Positions 13,220-23,907 are shown, counted from the stretch's first letter. The stretch: DNA of 54,485 nt from Nocardia araoensis NBRC 100135 (GCF_000308435.1 NZ_BAFR01000073.1:1-54485); one strand, 5' to 3'. Made by a program: numbers and translations. Notes: generated by a model not told the origin, from the letters alone.

Positions 13220-13600
13220 TGGTCCTCCCTCCCGGGGTTGTGGTACGTCGGCAGGCTTCCGGGCAACTGCTCGACGACTCCTCCTTCCAGCAACTCACAC
13301 AGCTACGAGCAGCGCATCACCCTCGCCGGATGAGACTGACGAGGTTCGTCCACGAGGTGCACACATGAGCCGAGGTATCCGCTGGTCAGGGGCACATTTC
13401 TTTCGTCGTCGTACCGGGTCGCCGTGGACCGGGACGTAAGATACGGAAGTGTCAGGGTCAGCAACCCGCCAAGGGGGGCATGACGTGTCAGTCCGATGCC
13501 GACGAGCGGCCGACGATGTTCCGCGGAACCCGACCAGTGGGGTCTGCGAAGGCAACCCGAGGTCGCCATCGGTAGCTGGTGGCAGCCGGGGGAAAGCATC
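13220..13600. other. Intergenic region with divergent promoters
   Basis: This 381-bp gap separates the leftward coiled-coil gene from the rightward kinase gene. No convincing gene was seen. It contains a perfect 12-bp palindrome, GTTCCGCGGAAC (13518-13529), 72 bp before the kinase ATG, and a less GC-rich patch around 13400-13450. No promoter could be assigned with confidence. Confidence 0.5.
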
Positions 13601-14596
13601 ATGACCTTCCCCCCGAGGCCCCGGCCGAGCAGCGGCCCGGCCGAGCAGAGATCGGCCCGTGGTGGCTGGAGTGCCGTGGACCCACCGCTACGGCCGGTGT
13701 TGTTTGTCAACCCGAAGTCGGGCGATGGGGCGGCCGGCCGCGCGAGGGTTGCTGAACGGGCACGGGATCTCGGGATAAGGGTGGTCGTTCTCGATCCCGG
13801 CCAGAGCCTCACCGAGCGCGTCGAGGAGGCGGTGCGGCAGGGCGCGGACGCGCTGGGGATGGCTGGTGGCGACGGGTCCCTCGCGGTCGTGGCAGCGGCC
13901 GCCGCCGCGCAGGGTGTGCCGTTCATCTGCGTCCCAGCCGGGACGCGTAACCACTTCGCGCTCGACCTGGGAGTGAATCGGCAGGACGTGGCAGGTGCGC
14001 TCGACGCGTTCACCGATGGGGTCGAGCGCCGGATCGACCTGGCAGAAGTGAACGGCCGCGCATTCGTGAACAACGTTTCACTCGGGATCTACGGTGAGGC
14101 GGTCCGCCATCCGGCCTATCGCGACGCCAAGGTCCGCACTCTGATGGAGACGGCCGATCGGGTGGCAGGCCCCGGTGGAAGGACACCGGCGCTGCACCTC
14201 GTCGACGACGTAGGCCGGCAGCACGCTCAGCTGGCCGTTGTGCTGGTTTCGAACAATCCCTACGCGTTGGGCCCTCCTGTCCCGGGCAGTCGCCCGTCGC
14301 TCGAGAGCGGCCTACTGGGCATCGTCGTTCTCGACGCGCCGGATGCCAGGCGGCATCCGCCAGGGCGCGCTTGGAGCGCACCGGACTTCGAGGTCTTCGC
14401 CCCCGCGCCCGTGCACGCAGGTATCGACGGCGAGCCAGTGGTGCTGAACGCGCCGCTCAGGTTCGCCATTCGCCCGGCAGTGCTCCGCGTGCGCATCTCG
14501 TCGCGGCATCCTGGCGCAACACCCTCCGCTCGTCTGCGACCCACAAGGGCTCGGAACAGCGCTTCACCGTCCGTCCGCCGGCAGGCGGCGGAGTAG
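13601..14596 (+). CDS. Diacylglycerol kinase catalytic-domain (YegS/DagK-like) protein
   Basis: A 331-residue lipid kinase that would phosphorylate diacylglycerol or a related lipid alcohol with ATP. PVLFVNPKSGDG (32-43) opens the domain, GGDGS (89-93) is the nucleotide motif, and PAGTRNHFALDLG (112-124) follows; in most members this reads GTxNDFA, so Asn-His here is a common variant. The C-terminal beta-sandwich is present, then about 40 Arg/Ser-rich residues. ATG at 13601 is preceded by GGGGGAAAG. Its last 33 bp overlap the convergent PAP2 phosphatase gene, which catalyses the reverse kind of reaction. Confidence 0.87.
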   Translation: MTFPPRPRPSSGPAEQRSARGGWSAVDPPLRPVLFVNPKSGDGAAGRARVAERARDLGIRVVVLDPGQSLTERVEEAVRQGADALGMAGGDGSLAVVAAAAAAQGVPFICVPAGTRNHFALDLGVNRQDVAGALDAFTDGVERRIDLAEVNGRAFVNNVSLGIYGEAVRHPAYRDAKVRTLMETADRVAGPGGRTPALHLVDDVGRQHAQLAVVLVSNNPYALGPPVPGSRPSLESGLLGIVVLDAPDARRHPPGRAWSAPDFEVFAPAPVHAGIDGEPVVLNAPLRFAIRPAVLRVRISSRHPGATPSARLRPTRARNSASPSVRRQAAE

Positions 14597-15286
14597 TCGG
14601 CCGGGGACGACGCCTTCGCGCCCTGGCGACCGATATCTGCGGTCGCGGACGCCCGCCATCATGGCCGACGTTCCGGCTCCGACGACCGAGCCGAGCACCA
14701 CGTCACCGGGGTAGTGCACGCCAGTGTGAACCCTCGAATACGCCACCCCACCGGCGAGCAACCGGATCGGCACTGCCAGCGCCGGGTAGTGCCGGCCCAC
14801 CGTATAGGCGAACGCGAAAGCCGAGGCGGCGTGACCGGACGGGAAGGACGCGGACTTCGGCATGGGAACGAGACGGGTTTCGAACGGCTCCGGGTCGGGT
14901 CGCTCCGGACGCCGCCGATGGGCGAGAGGCTTGAGGCCGAGATTCACGGTCGCTGACGTCGCACCGATCGCGAGCACACCTTCGAGCGCCACCCGGCGGC
15001 CACGTCCACCTCCGAGGGCGGCGATCACCGCGGCGATACCGAGCCACAGACGTGAGTAGTTCGCCGCCTTCGAAAGCCGGCGAAAGGCATCGTCCAACTG
15101 AGGCGTGGGAGTCAGCGCCACGGCTCGGTACGCCGCTCGGTCGACCGCTCCCAGCTCGCGCAACGCTTCCGCCCACGGGGACCTCGCACCCCGCTGGTCC
15201 TCGACCTTCCTCGCGATGGCGTCCCCGACCGTCTGCTGCTCGTCGATCCGCTCCGGCATACGGTGATAGTAGATCGGCCCGCTCAT
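14564..15286 (-). CDS. PAP2-family lipid phosphatase
   Basis: A type 2 phosphatidic acid phosphatase-like membrane enzyme. All three catalytic motifs are present: KPLAHRRRPERP (motif 1, KxxxxxxRP), FPSGHAAS (motif 2) and YSRVHTGVHYPGD (motif 3, SRxxxxxHxxxD). Hydrophobic segments flank them. Substrates in this family are phosphatidate, polyprenyl diphosphate or phosphoinositol lipids. The start is uncertain because none of the in-frame ATGs (15340, 15286, 15259) has a good ribosome binding site; the middle one is given. It converges on, and overlaps, the lipid kinase gene. Confidence 0.85.
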   Translation of the reverse strand: MSGPIYYHRMPERIDEQQTVGDAIARKVEDQRGARSPWAEALRELGAVDRAAYRAVALTPTPQLDDAFRRLSKAANYSRLWLGIAAVIAALGGGRGRRVALEGVLAIGATSATVNLGLKPLAHRRRPERPDPEPFETRLVPMPKSASFPSGHAASAFAFAYTVGRHYPALAVPIRLLAGGVAYSRVHTGVHYPGDVVLGSVVGAGTSAMMAGVRDRRYRSPGREGVVPGRLLRRLPADGR

Positions 15287-15391
15287 TGCAGCGCGTGCGT
15301 GGCCGAGCGCTGGTGGGCAGCGGCGACCTGCCCGCACCACCGAATCTCACACTCGGTGTGTCAGGTCGACCCCGTGGACACCGACCCCAAT

Positions 15392-15424
15392 TGTGAATGG
15401 CCTTGCATCATCGTGCATAATCAT
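15392..15424 (+). promoter_or_regulatory. ArgR box and promoter of argG
   Basis: Aligns without gaps to the segment before argC: TGTGAATG, then TTGCAT, then TGCATAATCAT at identical spacing. It has TGTGAA (15392-15397), 18 nt, CATAAT (15416-15421). Transcription would start near 15428, leaving a leader of about 115 nt before the argG ATG at 15544. This gives argG its own ArgR-controlled promoter downstream of the inserted genes. Confidence 0.8.
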
Positions 15425-15543
15425 TTGCAGAACGACGCGAGCCGGTCCAGGCTGGTCTCGAGGCGTCGGGGCCGGGCTTCCCACCGCTCGGACACCCGCC
15501 ATACTGCTGATACACCTATCGAACATCGAGGAGCACACAGAAC

Positions 15544-16746
15544 ATGTCCGAGCGCGTCGTACTCGCCTACTCCGGTGGTCTGGACACCTCCGTCGCGATC
15601 AGCTGGATCGGCAAGGAGACCGGCGCCGAAGTGGTGGCCGTGGCCATCGACCTCGGCCAGGGCGGCGAGGACATGAACGTGGTGCGCCAGCGCGCCCTGG
15701 ACTGTGGCGCCGTCGAGGCGATCGTGGTCGACGCCCGCGACGAGTTCGCCGACCAGTACTGCCTGCCCACCATCCAGGCCAACGCGCTGTACATGGGCCA
15801 GTACCCGCTGGTGTCGGCGATCAGCCGTCCGCTGATCGTCAAGCACCTGGTCGAGGCCGCCAAGTTCCACGGCGCGAGCACCGTCGCGCACGGCTGCACC
15901 GGCAAGGGCAACGACCAGGTCCGCTTCGAGGTCGGCATCGGCGCGCTCGCGCCCGACCTGAACGTGATCGCCCCGGTTCGCGACTACGCCTGGACCCGGG
16001 AGAAGGCCATCGCCTTCGCCGAGGAGAACGCGCTGCCGATCAACGTCACCAAGAAGTCGCCGTTCTCCATCGATCAGAACGTCTGGGGCCGCGCGGTGGA
16101 GACCGGGTTCCTCGAGGACCTGTGGAATGCCCCGACCAAGGACGTCTACGACTACACCTCCGACCCGACGGTCAACTTCGAGGCTCCCGACGAACTCATC
16201 GTCACCTTCGACAAGGGCGTGCCGGTGGCCATCGACGGCCGCCAGGTCAGCGTGCTCGAGGCGATCGTCGAGCTGAACCACCGCGCGGGCCGCCAGGGCG
16301 TCGGCCGGCTGGACATGGTGGAGGACCGCCTGGTCGGCATCAAGAGCCGGGAGATCTACGAGGCCCCGGGCGCCATCGCGCTGATCACCGCGCACCAGGC
16401 CTTGGAGCACGTCACCATCGAGCGCGAGCTCGGCCGCTACAAGCGGCAGGTCGAGCAGCGCTGGGGCGAGCTGGCCTACGACGGCCTGTGGTTCTCCCCG
16501 CTCAAGCGCGCGCTGGACGCCTTCATCCTGGACACCCAGCAGCACGTCTCCGGCGACATCCGGATGGTGCTGCACGGCGGCTCCGCCGTGGTCAACGGCC
16601 GCCGCTCGGAGCAGTCGCTCTACGACTTCAACCTGGCCACCTACGACGAGGGCGACACCTTCGACCAGTCCCTGGCCAAGGGCTTCGTCCAGATCCACGG
16701 CCTGTCCTCCAAGGTCGCCGCCCGCCGCGACCTGAACCAGAAGTAG
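15544..16746 (+). CDS. argG: Argininosuccinate synthase
   Basis: Condenses citrulline and aspartate with ATP to argininosuccinate. It has 400 residues, the usual size. The PP-loop AYSGGLDTS (8-16) binds [20 protein letters not shown] lies near 115-131, and [14 protein letters not shown] near 170-183 holds citrulline and aspartate contacts. The ATG has a clear site (CGAGGAGCACACAGAAC). It is expressed from the ArgR-box promoter upstream and followed by a hairpin, so read-through into argH over 567 bp may be partial. Confidence 0.97.
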   Translation: MSERVVLAYSGGLDTSVAISWIGKETGAEVVAVAIDLGQGGEDMNVVRQRALDCGAVEAIVVDARDEFADQYCLPTIQANALYMGQYPLVSAISRPLIVKHLVEAAKFHGASTVAHGCTGKGNDQVRFEVGIGALAPDLNVIAPVRDYAWTREKAIAFAEENALPINVTKKSPFSIDQNVWGRAVETGFLEDLWNAPTKDVYDYTSDPTVNFEAPDELIVTFDKGVPVAIDGRQVSVLEAIVELNHRAGRQGVGRLDMVEDRLVGIKSREIYEAPGAIALITAHQALEHVTIERELGRYKRQVEQRWGELAYDGLWFSPLKRALDAFILDTQQHVSGDIRMVLHGGSAVVNGRRSEQSLYDFNLATYDEGDTFDQSLAKGFVQIHGLSSKVAARRDLNQK

Positions 16747-16758
16747 GCCTCCAGGCGT

Positions 16759-16782
16759 GCCGGTGCCGCAACGAGCACCGGC
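16759..16782 (+). terminator. Hairpin downstream of argG
   Basis: GCCGGTGC (16759-16766), 8-nt loop, GCACCGGC (16775-16782): a perfect 8-bp GC-rich stem 12 nt after the argG stop. It lacks a T-run, which is usual in high-GC actinobacteria, so it is a probable but not certain terminator or attenuator before argH. Confidence 0.55.
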
Positions 16783-16981
16783 CCCGCCGACAGCTCCCGC
16801 GAAGGGTGGCCTCGAACCAGAATTCGCGCTGCACCGCCTCGACTTCGGCGGCGGTGGGGTAGGTAGGAGTGTGGCTTCCCGTGGTCTCGAATCGCGTTCG
16901 GAGTGTGCTGACAGGGCGACAGTGCGCCCCGAAAGCATCGCCCCGGCGCGCGAGGCCGCTCTCGGCAGCTGGTGTCGAGCA

Positions 16982-18723
<1,742 letters not shown>

Positions 18724-18756
18724 ACCCGGGCTGCGCCTGCTGTCGCGCGCCTCGGC

Positions 18757-20022
18757 CTATCCGACGACGGTGATGTCGGCTCCGCTGAACAGCAGATCGC
18801 TACGGCGCCGGGTGCCCGCACCGAACCGCGGCGCCGGTTCGGCCTGCGGCGTCAGCTCGCGCAACTGCCGGAGAAACACCTCGACCGCCAGCGTGGCCAT
18901 GCTCTTGCCGGGACAGACATGTCTGCCGAACCCGAAGGTCAACGGCAACTTGCCGGTCCTGTCCAGCGCCAGGCAGTCGGGGAACGCCTCCGGGTCGCGG
19001 TTCGCCGCGGCGAACATCACGAGCAACGGCCCTGCGGGCAGCCGCGTGCCGCTGGACAGCACGACCGGCGTTCTGGCCTGACGTTTCCATGCCACCAGTC
19101 CCGGATCGAGTTGGAGGATCTTCGCCGCGACGCGTGTGCCGCCGTTCGGCTCGGCGAGCAGATCCCACCAGACGCGGTCCGGGTCGCCGAGCAGTCGCTG
19201 GACGCCTTGCTGAATGCTGCCGCTCACCGTGTGCACTCCTGCGGCCAGTGAGTTCGCCATGGCCGACACCGCGATCCGATGGGAGAGCCCGGCGTCACGC
19301 AATGTGCGGGCGAACCCGGTCGCCTCGCTGCCACGGCCCTCCCGCACCGCTCTGCCGCTCACGGTGAACAGCCAACCGAGCGCGCTCACCGCGTCGGCCA
19401 GTTCGCGTCCGCGCATCATCCGGCCGAGCAGTCCCGATTGCGCTCCGCTCCAAGCGGCCACGTTCGGCCAGTCCGATGCGGGCAATCCGACCGCCGCGCC
19501 GACGGTCCGGGCGGCATAGCCGATCGACAACGCGGTCACGTCCAACGGCGAGCCGGGCCGGAATCCCGCGTCGCGCACCGCCGCGTGGAAGTGCTCGACC
19601 ATCGTGGCGGCCCGGGCGGGCCGATCGGCGGGGGAGATGGTGAAATGCCCGGCAGGCCCCGCCATGGTGTTCCACACCCGCTTGTGCAACAGGTCGTCGG
19701 ACAGATTGGCGGTCGCCTTCGCCGGTGGCGGAACCAGGTGGCGGATGAAATGCGGGATGGCGCGGGGCGTCGCCGCGATGCGCGCGTAACCGACCAGGGG
19801 GTCCAGCGAATTCGCGTTGGAGATGCCCGGCGTCGTCGCGTCCAGAACCTCGCGCACGTCGTCGTACTTCCAGATCATCCGAAGCCCGGACCGGTGCGCG
19901 TAGCTCGGTTCCGGCCACTCGTGCAAGCGCCGGTACCTCTCGTCGCGCTCGGCGTACGGCAACTCGTTGCAGGTCACTTCGTCGAAGGGAAAACCGGTCA
20001 CCGCAACGTTCGAGCTACGCAT
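18757..20022 (-). CDS. Cytochrome P450 with non-canonical ExxR region
   Basis: A 421-residue soluble bacterial P450. The heme-binding loop is FGFGRHVCPGKSMA with the axial Cys370, and ANRDPEAFPDC precedes it as in typical CYPs. Two conserved sites differ. The K-helix position that normally reads ExxR appears as KILQ (301-304) before LDPG, and the I-helix reads AGVHT (261-265) with His where an acidic residue is usual, though the Thr is kept. ExxR variants are known in actinobacteria (the CYP157 family), so the protein may still bind heme. No ferredoxin or reductase gene is adjacent; the substrate is unknown. It converges on argH and is divergent from the SMR gene. Confidence 0.88.
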   Translation of the reverse strand: MRSSNVAVTGFPFDEVTCNELPYAERDERYRRLHEWPEPSYAHRSGLRMIWKYDDVREVLDATTPGISNANSLDPLVGYARIAATPRAIPHFIRHLVPPPAKATANLSDDLLHKRVWNTMAGPAGHFTISPADRPARAATMVEHFHAAVRDAGFRPGSPLDVTALSIGYAARTVGAAVGLPASDWPNVAAWSGAQSGLLGRMMRGRELADAVSALGWLFTVSGRAVREGRGSEATGFARTLRDAGLSHRIAVSAMANSLAAGVHTVSGSIQQGVQRLLGDPDRVWWDLLAEPNGGTRVAAKILQLDPGLVAWKRQARTPVVLSSGTRLPAGPLLVMFAAANRDPEAFPDCLALDRTGKLPLTFGFGRHVCPGKSMATLAVEVFLRQLRELTPQAEPAPRFGAGTRRRSDLLFSGADITVVG

Positions 20023-20131
20023 CGGCCGAGCGTATCGCCACGTCGACTCCGGGCGCCGGTCCGCGAATCCCCGGCACTGGGAGGGCCGGTGCCCACCGCT
20101 GCCGGGGCCGAGGCCGCGTCGCGGCGGTGAC

Positions 20132-20137
20132 TAGGCT
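20132..20137 (+). promoter_or_regulatory. -10 element of leaderless SMR transporter gene
   Basis: TAGGCT ends exactly 6 nt before the ATG at 20144 (spacer GCGAAA) and no ribosome binding site is present. This spacing puts the transcription start at or next to the ATG. No clear -35 box was seen. Confidence 0.5.
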
Positions 20138-20143
20138 GCGAAA

Positions 20144-20467
20144 ATGACCTTGTTGCTGCTCGCCTTGGCCATCGCCTCCGAGGTGACCGCGACCGTTTCA
20201 CTGAAACTGTCCGACGGATTCACGAAACTCGTCCCCTCGATCTTGGTGGTCGTCGGCTATTGCGCGGCGTTCTTGTTCCTCGCCCAGGCATTGAAGCGGG
20301 GCATGCCGATCGGGGTGGCCTACGGCATCTGGTCGGCGGTCGGCGTCGCCGCGATCGCGCTGATCGGCGTGCTGTTCCTGAACGAGCGGCTCACCCTCGT
20401 CCAGGTCGGCGGCATCGGGCTGGTGATACTCGGCGTGCTGGCCCTGGAACTCGGCGGCGCGCACTGA
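20144..20467 (+). CDS. Small multidrug resistance (SMR/EmrE-type) efflux protein
   Basis: A 107-residue protein with four predicted membrane helices. The first helix carries the proton/substrate-coupling Glu14 in ALAIASEVTATVSLKLS. The AYGIWSAVGVAAIALIG segment and FLNERLTLVQVGGIGLVI match the EmrE/Mmr group rather than SugE. Such proteins form dual-topology dimers in the inner membrane and exchange protons for quaternary ammonium compounds or other cationic dyes. It appears to be transcribed alone from a leaderless promoter, divergent from the P450. Confidence 0.9.
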   Translation: MTLLLLALAIASEVTATVSLKLSDGFTKLVPSILVVVGYCAAFLFLAQALKRGMPIGVAYGIWSAVGVAAIALIGVLFLNERLTLVQVGGIGLVILGVLALELGGAH

Positions 20468-20491
20468 CCTCCGGTCCGATGGCTCGCCGCG

Positions 20492-21712
20492 TCATTCCGA
20501 TACTCGGACGCCGTATCCCGCGTTCGCCAGGGCGGTGAGCACGTCGTCGCGATGATCGGAACCTCGTGTCTCCAATGTGAGCGCCACTTCGACCTCGTCC
20601 ACCGCCAGCCACGTCCCGGTTCGGGAATGCGCCACGTCGACCACACTGGCGCCCGTCTTACCCACCACCGCCAGCAGCGCCCCCAGGGCACCGGGGCGAT
20701 CGGAAATCGTCACGCGTACCGCGAGATAGCGACCTGCCGCGCTCAGGCCGTGCCCGATCACCCGGGTCAGCAGCAACGGGTCGATATTGCCGCCGGACAG
20801 GATCGCGCAGACCGGCCCGCGCAGGTCGAGTTCCTCCGGCGCGCGGCTCATCAGAGCGGCGACCGCCGCGGCGCCCGCGGGCTCGACGATCAGCTTCGCG
20901 CGTTCCAGGCACAGCAGCAGCGCCTGCGACAGCGCTTCCTCGTCCACCGTCACGATCTGCGAAACATGCTGGGCCACATGATCGAACGGCACTCGGCCGG
21001 GCTGTCCGACCGCGATGCCGTCGGCCATCGTCGACATCCGCTCGACCCGGACCGGGCGGCCCGCCGCCAGTGAGTCCGGCCAGGCGGCCGCTTCGGCCGC
21101 CTGTACCCCGATGACGCGGACCTCCGGCGCCAGATGCCGCAGCGCGACCGCGACCCCCGCCAGCAGCCCTCCGCCGCCGGTGGGCACGAGCACCGTGCCG
21201 ACCTGCGGCAGCTGTTCGGCGATCTCCCGGCCGACGGTGGCCTGGCCTGCCACGATATCGGGATGGTCGAACGGATGGATCAGCGTCGCGCCCGACCGGT
21301 CGGCGAAATCCAGGGCGGCCTCCAGTGATTCGTCGATCGTCTCGCCCACCTGGCGGACTTGCGCGCCATACGCCTTGGTCGCCGTCACTTTGGGCAGCGA
21401 CGCACCGACCGGCATGAACACCGTCGACGCGATGCCGAGCGAAGCCGCCGACCACGCGACGCCTTGCGCGTGGTTACCCGCGCTCGCGGCCACGACGCCG
21501 CGCTCGCGCGCCTCCGGTGGCAGATTCGCGATCCGGTTGTAGGCCCCGCGCGGCTTGAACGAACCGGTGCGCTGCAAGTTCTCGCACTTCAGCCACACCT
21601 GAGCGCCCACACGCTCGGACAACACTCGCGAGGCCAGCAGCGGCGTGCGCCGGATCACCGGGTCCAGCAGCCGTGCGGCCGCCGCGATCCGCGGCATGTC
21701 GACCGTCTCCAT
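20492..21712 (-). CDS. ilvA: Threonine ammonia-lyase (threonine dehydratase)
   Basis: A PLP enzyme converting threonine to 2-oxobutyrate, the entry to isoleucine synthesis. It has 406 residues. The Schiff-base Lys53 is in GSFKPRGAYN, SAGNHAQGVA follows, and VPTGGGGLLAGVA is the glycine loop binding the cofactor phosphate. The last about 80 residues look like an ACT-type regulatory domain (VRVTISDRPGALGALLAVV). The single short domain resembles the TdcB/short IlvA type rather than the E. coli two-ACT form. ATG at 21712 is the first good start, with a second ATG five codons in; the ribosome binding site is weak. Confidence 0.92.
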   Translation of the reverse strand: METVDMPRIAAAARLLDPVIRRTPLLASRVLSERVGAQVWLKCENLQRTGSFKPRGAYNRIANLPPEARERGVVAASAGNHAQGVAWSAASLGIASTVFMPVGASLPKVTATKAYGAQVRQVGETIDESLEAALDFADRSGATLIHPFDHPDIVAGQATVGREIAEQLPQVGTVLVPTGGGGLLAGVAVALRHLAPEVRVIGVQAAEAAAWPDSLAAGRPVRVERMSTMADGIAVGQPGRVPFDHVAQHVSQIVTVDEEALSQALLLCLERAKLIVEPAGAAAVAALMSRAPEELDLRGPVCAILSGGNIDPLLLTRVIGHGLSAAGRYLAVRVTISDRPGALGALLAVVGKTGASVVDVAHSRTGTWLAVDEVEVALTLETRGSDHRDDVLTALANAGYGVRVSE

Positions 21713-21742
21713 ATCGCCATGCTGCCACTCGGGCGGGCGAGA

Positions 21743-22912
21743 TCAGGCGGCTGCGGCGAGGTTGTGGGCCAGCGCGCCCAACCGCGCCAGGCGCGCGTCG
21801 CCGAGCGGGGTGATCCGGCTGCCGAGGCGATTGGTGACGAAGCCGAGCGACATCCCGGTCGCCGGGTCGGCGAAACCGCCGGAGCCGCCGAGGCCGAAAT
21901 GGCCGAAGGCCGAGATCGGTTCGGCCTTGGACGGCTTCATCGGCACGCCGTGGTAACCCAGGGCCCACGGAATGCGGAAGGCCAGCACGTAGTCGGGGGT
22001 GAACACTTGCCGCCGGGTGATCTGCTCGATGGTGTCCGGGCGCAGCAGCTGGTAGCCGTCCAGTTGTCCGCCGTTGGCGAGCGCGCCGTACACGCGGGCC
22101 AGCGCGCGGGCGGAGAAGACGCCGTTGAGGCCGGGCATCACCGAATCGTGCAGGCGCGGATCGGCCACCAGCTCGGCGAAACCCACCGGGGTGGTGTCGG
22201 CCGCGGCCGCGAAACGGGTGCGGGCGAGCATCCGGGAACCGCGCTCCCAGCTCATACCGGCGACCGTCAGGCGCGGGAAATTGGTGGCGATGCGCCCGCG
22301 CTCGGAAGCCGGGACGCGAAACCAGAGTTCCTCGGCCGCGATCGGTTGCGCGATCTCGCTGCGCAGCACTTCGGTGAAGTCCGCTCGGGTCACCCGGCGC
22401 ACCAGCTCCGCGGCGAGGTGCCCGTAGGTGATGCCGTGGTAGCCGCTGGTGATCTTGTGCCGCGGATCGGGCGCGGCGGCCGCGAGCGCCGCGGTGACCG
22501 CGGCGTCGTCGAAGAATCGCTCGACCGGGCCGGGCAGCAGCCCGCGCAAGCGATGCAGCCCGGCCCGGTGGGTCAGCATGGCCCGGACGCTGATGCGCTC
22601 TTTGCCCGCCGCCGCGAACTCCGGCCAGTAGGTCGCGAGCGGCTCGTCGTAATCGATCAGGCCGCGCTCGGCCAGACGATGCACCAGCGTGCTGGCGATC
22701 CCCTTGCCGGTCGAGAACGCCATCGCCACGGTGTCGTGCGCCCACGGGACATCGGGATGCGCGTATCCGGCCCAGACGTCGACCACCGGCTCGCCGTGCA
22801 AGTAGACCGCCAGCGCGCCGCCGCCGTCGGACGGACGCCGGAACAACCGGTCGAACTCCGCCACCAATCGCGCGAAGCGGCGATCTACGAACTGCCCTGC
22901 CGAAACTGTCAT
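21743..22912 (-). CDS. Serine hydrolase, beta-lactamase/esterase (EstB-like) family
   Basis: A 389-residue protein of the class C beta-lactamase/DD-peptidase fold, family VIII esterase type. The nucleophile motif SxxK is STGK (67-70) in VAMAFSTGKGIAS. A Tyr motif is present around YHGITYG (158-164), and the C-terminal part has FGHFGLGGSGGFADP. There is no signal peptide, so it is probably cytoplasmic and more likely an esterase than a lactamase. AGGG sits before the ATG. It starts 30 bp upstream of ilvA on the same strand and may share its transcript. Confidence 0.87.
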   Translation of the reverse strand: MTVSAGQFVDRRFARLVAEFDRLFRRPSDGGGALAVYLHGEPVVDVWAGYAHPDVPWAHDTVAMAFSTGKGIASTLVHRLAERGLIDYDEPLATYWPEFAAAGKERISVRAMLTHRAGLHRLRGLLPGPVERFFDDAAVTAALAAAAPDPRHKITSGYHGITYGHLAAELVRRVTRADFTEVLRSEIAQPIAAEELWFRVPASERGRIATNFPRLTVAGMSWERGSRMLARTRFAAAADTTPVGFAELVADPRLHDSVMPGLNGVFSARALARVYGALANGGQLDGYQLLRPDTIEQITRRQVFTPDYVLAFRIPWALGYHGVPMKPSKAEPISAFGHFGLGGSGGFADPATGMSLGFVTNRLGSRITPLGDARLARLGALAHNLAAAA

Positions 22913-23038
22913 CGGAACCCTGTGTCTGTCTCTCAGCGCCTACGGCGTCGCGAACAATCCAATGCTAGGTGCCGTCGCGCCCGAGACCGGTGGGCGGGAC
23001 CGTTCCCCACCACGCGACCGGTCGGTTCTGTGAGAAGA

Positions 23039-23092
23039 CGTTTCCTGACCGTCACACGGTTGACCGGAAACGCAACACGCTTCTCCTAGCGT
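23039..23092 (+). promoter_or_regulatory. Promoter and dyad upstream of GntR gene
   Basis: CGTTTCC (23039-23045) and GGAAACG (23066-23072) form a 7-bp inverted repeat with a 20-bp spacer that also holds ACCG and CGGT. Downstream, TAGCGT (23087-23092) ends exactly 6 nt before the ATG at 23099, fitting a leaderless start. The dyad is a candidate autoregulatory operator. Confidence 0.45.
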
Positions 23093-23098
23093 GTTGTC

Positions 23099-23821
23099 AT
23101 GCCCCCGAGACGACGTTCGGCGCTGCTCGCGAGGTTGGTCGTCGATACACCCGGCCGCCCACAGATCATCCTCGGCGAATTACGCCGGGTGATCCTCGAC
23201 GGAGCGGTGCCGCCCCGCACGGTCATCCCGCTGCGCGAGGTGGCGGAACTGTTCGGGGTGAGCCATATTCCGGTGCGCGAGGCGCTCAAGACGCTGATCG
23301 GAGAAGGGCTTGTCATGCACGAGCCGCACGCCGGCTACACGGTGGCGCAACTGACCGCCGCGGAATTGCGCGAAATGTACATCGTGCGGGAGACCCTGGA
23401 GACGGCCTCGCTCGCCGCGGCCGCCAGGAACCACTCCGCCGACGACCGCGCGGAGCTGCTGGAGGTGAACGCGAGCCTGGAAGAGGCGATTCGCGAGGAC
23501 GACCCCGCCGCCTACCATCGCAGGTCGCGCACCTTCCACGTGGCGCTGACCCGCCCGTCGCGCATGTTCCGGCTGCTGCACATGCTCGAATCGGCATGGA
23601 ACGTCACCGAGCCCGTGCAGTCGATGGTGCACATCGGCCGGGCCGACCGGGTGCGGCTGCACACCGATCACGCGTTGATGCTGGACGCGTTCCTGGCCCG
23701 GGACGTCGAACGCCTGCTGCTCGTCGCCGAACAGCACCATCGCAGGCTGGAATCGGTGATCGCGACCTTGCCCACGGATACCGGGCTGCTCGCGCCGGAA
23801 GATATATCTGCCGCGCAATAG
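23099..23821 (+). CDS. GntR-family transcriptional regulator (FadR/FCD subfamily)
   Basis: A 240-residue protein. The N-terminal winged helix spans about 15-80 (GRPQIILGELRRVILDG, LREVAELFGVSHIPVREAL, GLVMHEPHAGYTV), the standard GntR pattern. The C-terminal helical domain has MYIVRETLETASLAAAARN and the FCD-type DHALMLDAFLARDVERL ligand and metal-binding helices. It lies just upstream of, and on the same strand as, an NCS1 transporter and a hydantoin-type racemase, which suggests it senses a ureide or related compound. Four phased 11-bp repeats overlap its stop codon. Confidence 0.88.
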   Translation: MPPRRRSALLARLVVDTPGRPQIILGELRRVILDGAVPPRTVIPLREVAELFGVSHIPVREALKTLIGEGLVMHEPHAGYTVAQLTAAELREMYIVRETLETASLAAAARNHSADDRAELLEVNASLEEAIREDDPAAYHRRSRTFHVALTRPSRMFRLLHMLESAWNVTEPVQSMVHIGRADRVRLHTDHALMLDAFLARDVERLLLVAEQHHRRLESVIATLPTDTGLLAPEDISAAQ

Positions 23822-23855
23822 CCGGGCAATAACCGCGCAATGGACGGGCAATAGC
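23812..23855 (+). promoter_or_regulatory. Four 11-bp direct repeats before the transporter gene
   Basis: Four consecutive 11-mers: CGCGCAATAGC, CGGGCAATAAC, CGCGCAATGGA, CGGGCAATAGC. All share CGsGCAAT. The 11-bp period is about one DNA helical turn, so all copies face the same side. They overlap the GntR stop codon and end about 50 bp before the transporter start. A cooperative regulator-binding site is the best guess. Confidence 0.6.
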
Positions 23856-23907
23856 CGATTCCTACCGTCGTTTCGATCACAGTTTCACCCTTCGGATGGG
23901 AAACGCC

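Noticed and set aside
20144..20467. SugE rather than EmrE-type SMR protein
   Set aside because: The first helix and the conserved Trp region match the EmrE/Mmr group; no paired SMR gene is adjacent.
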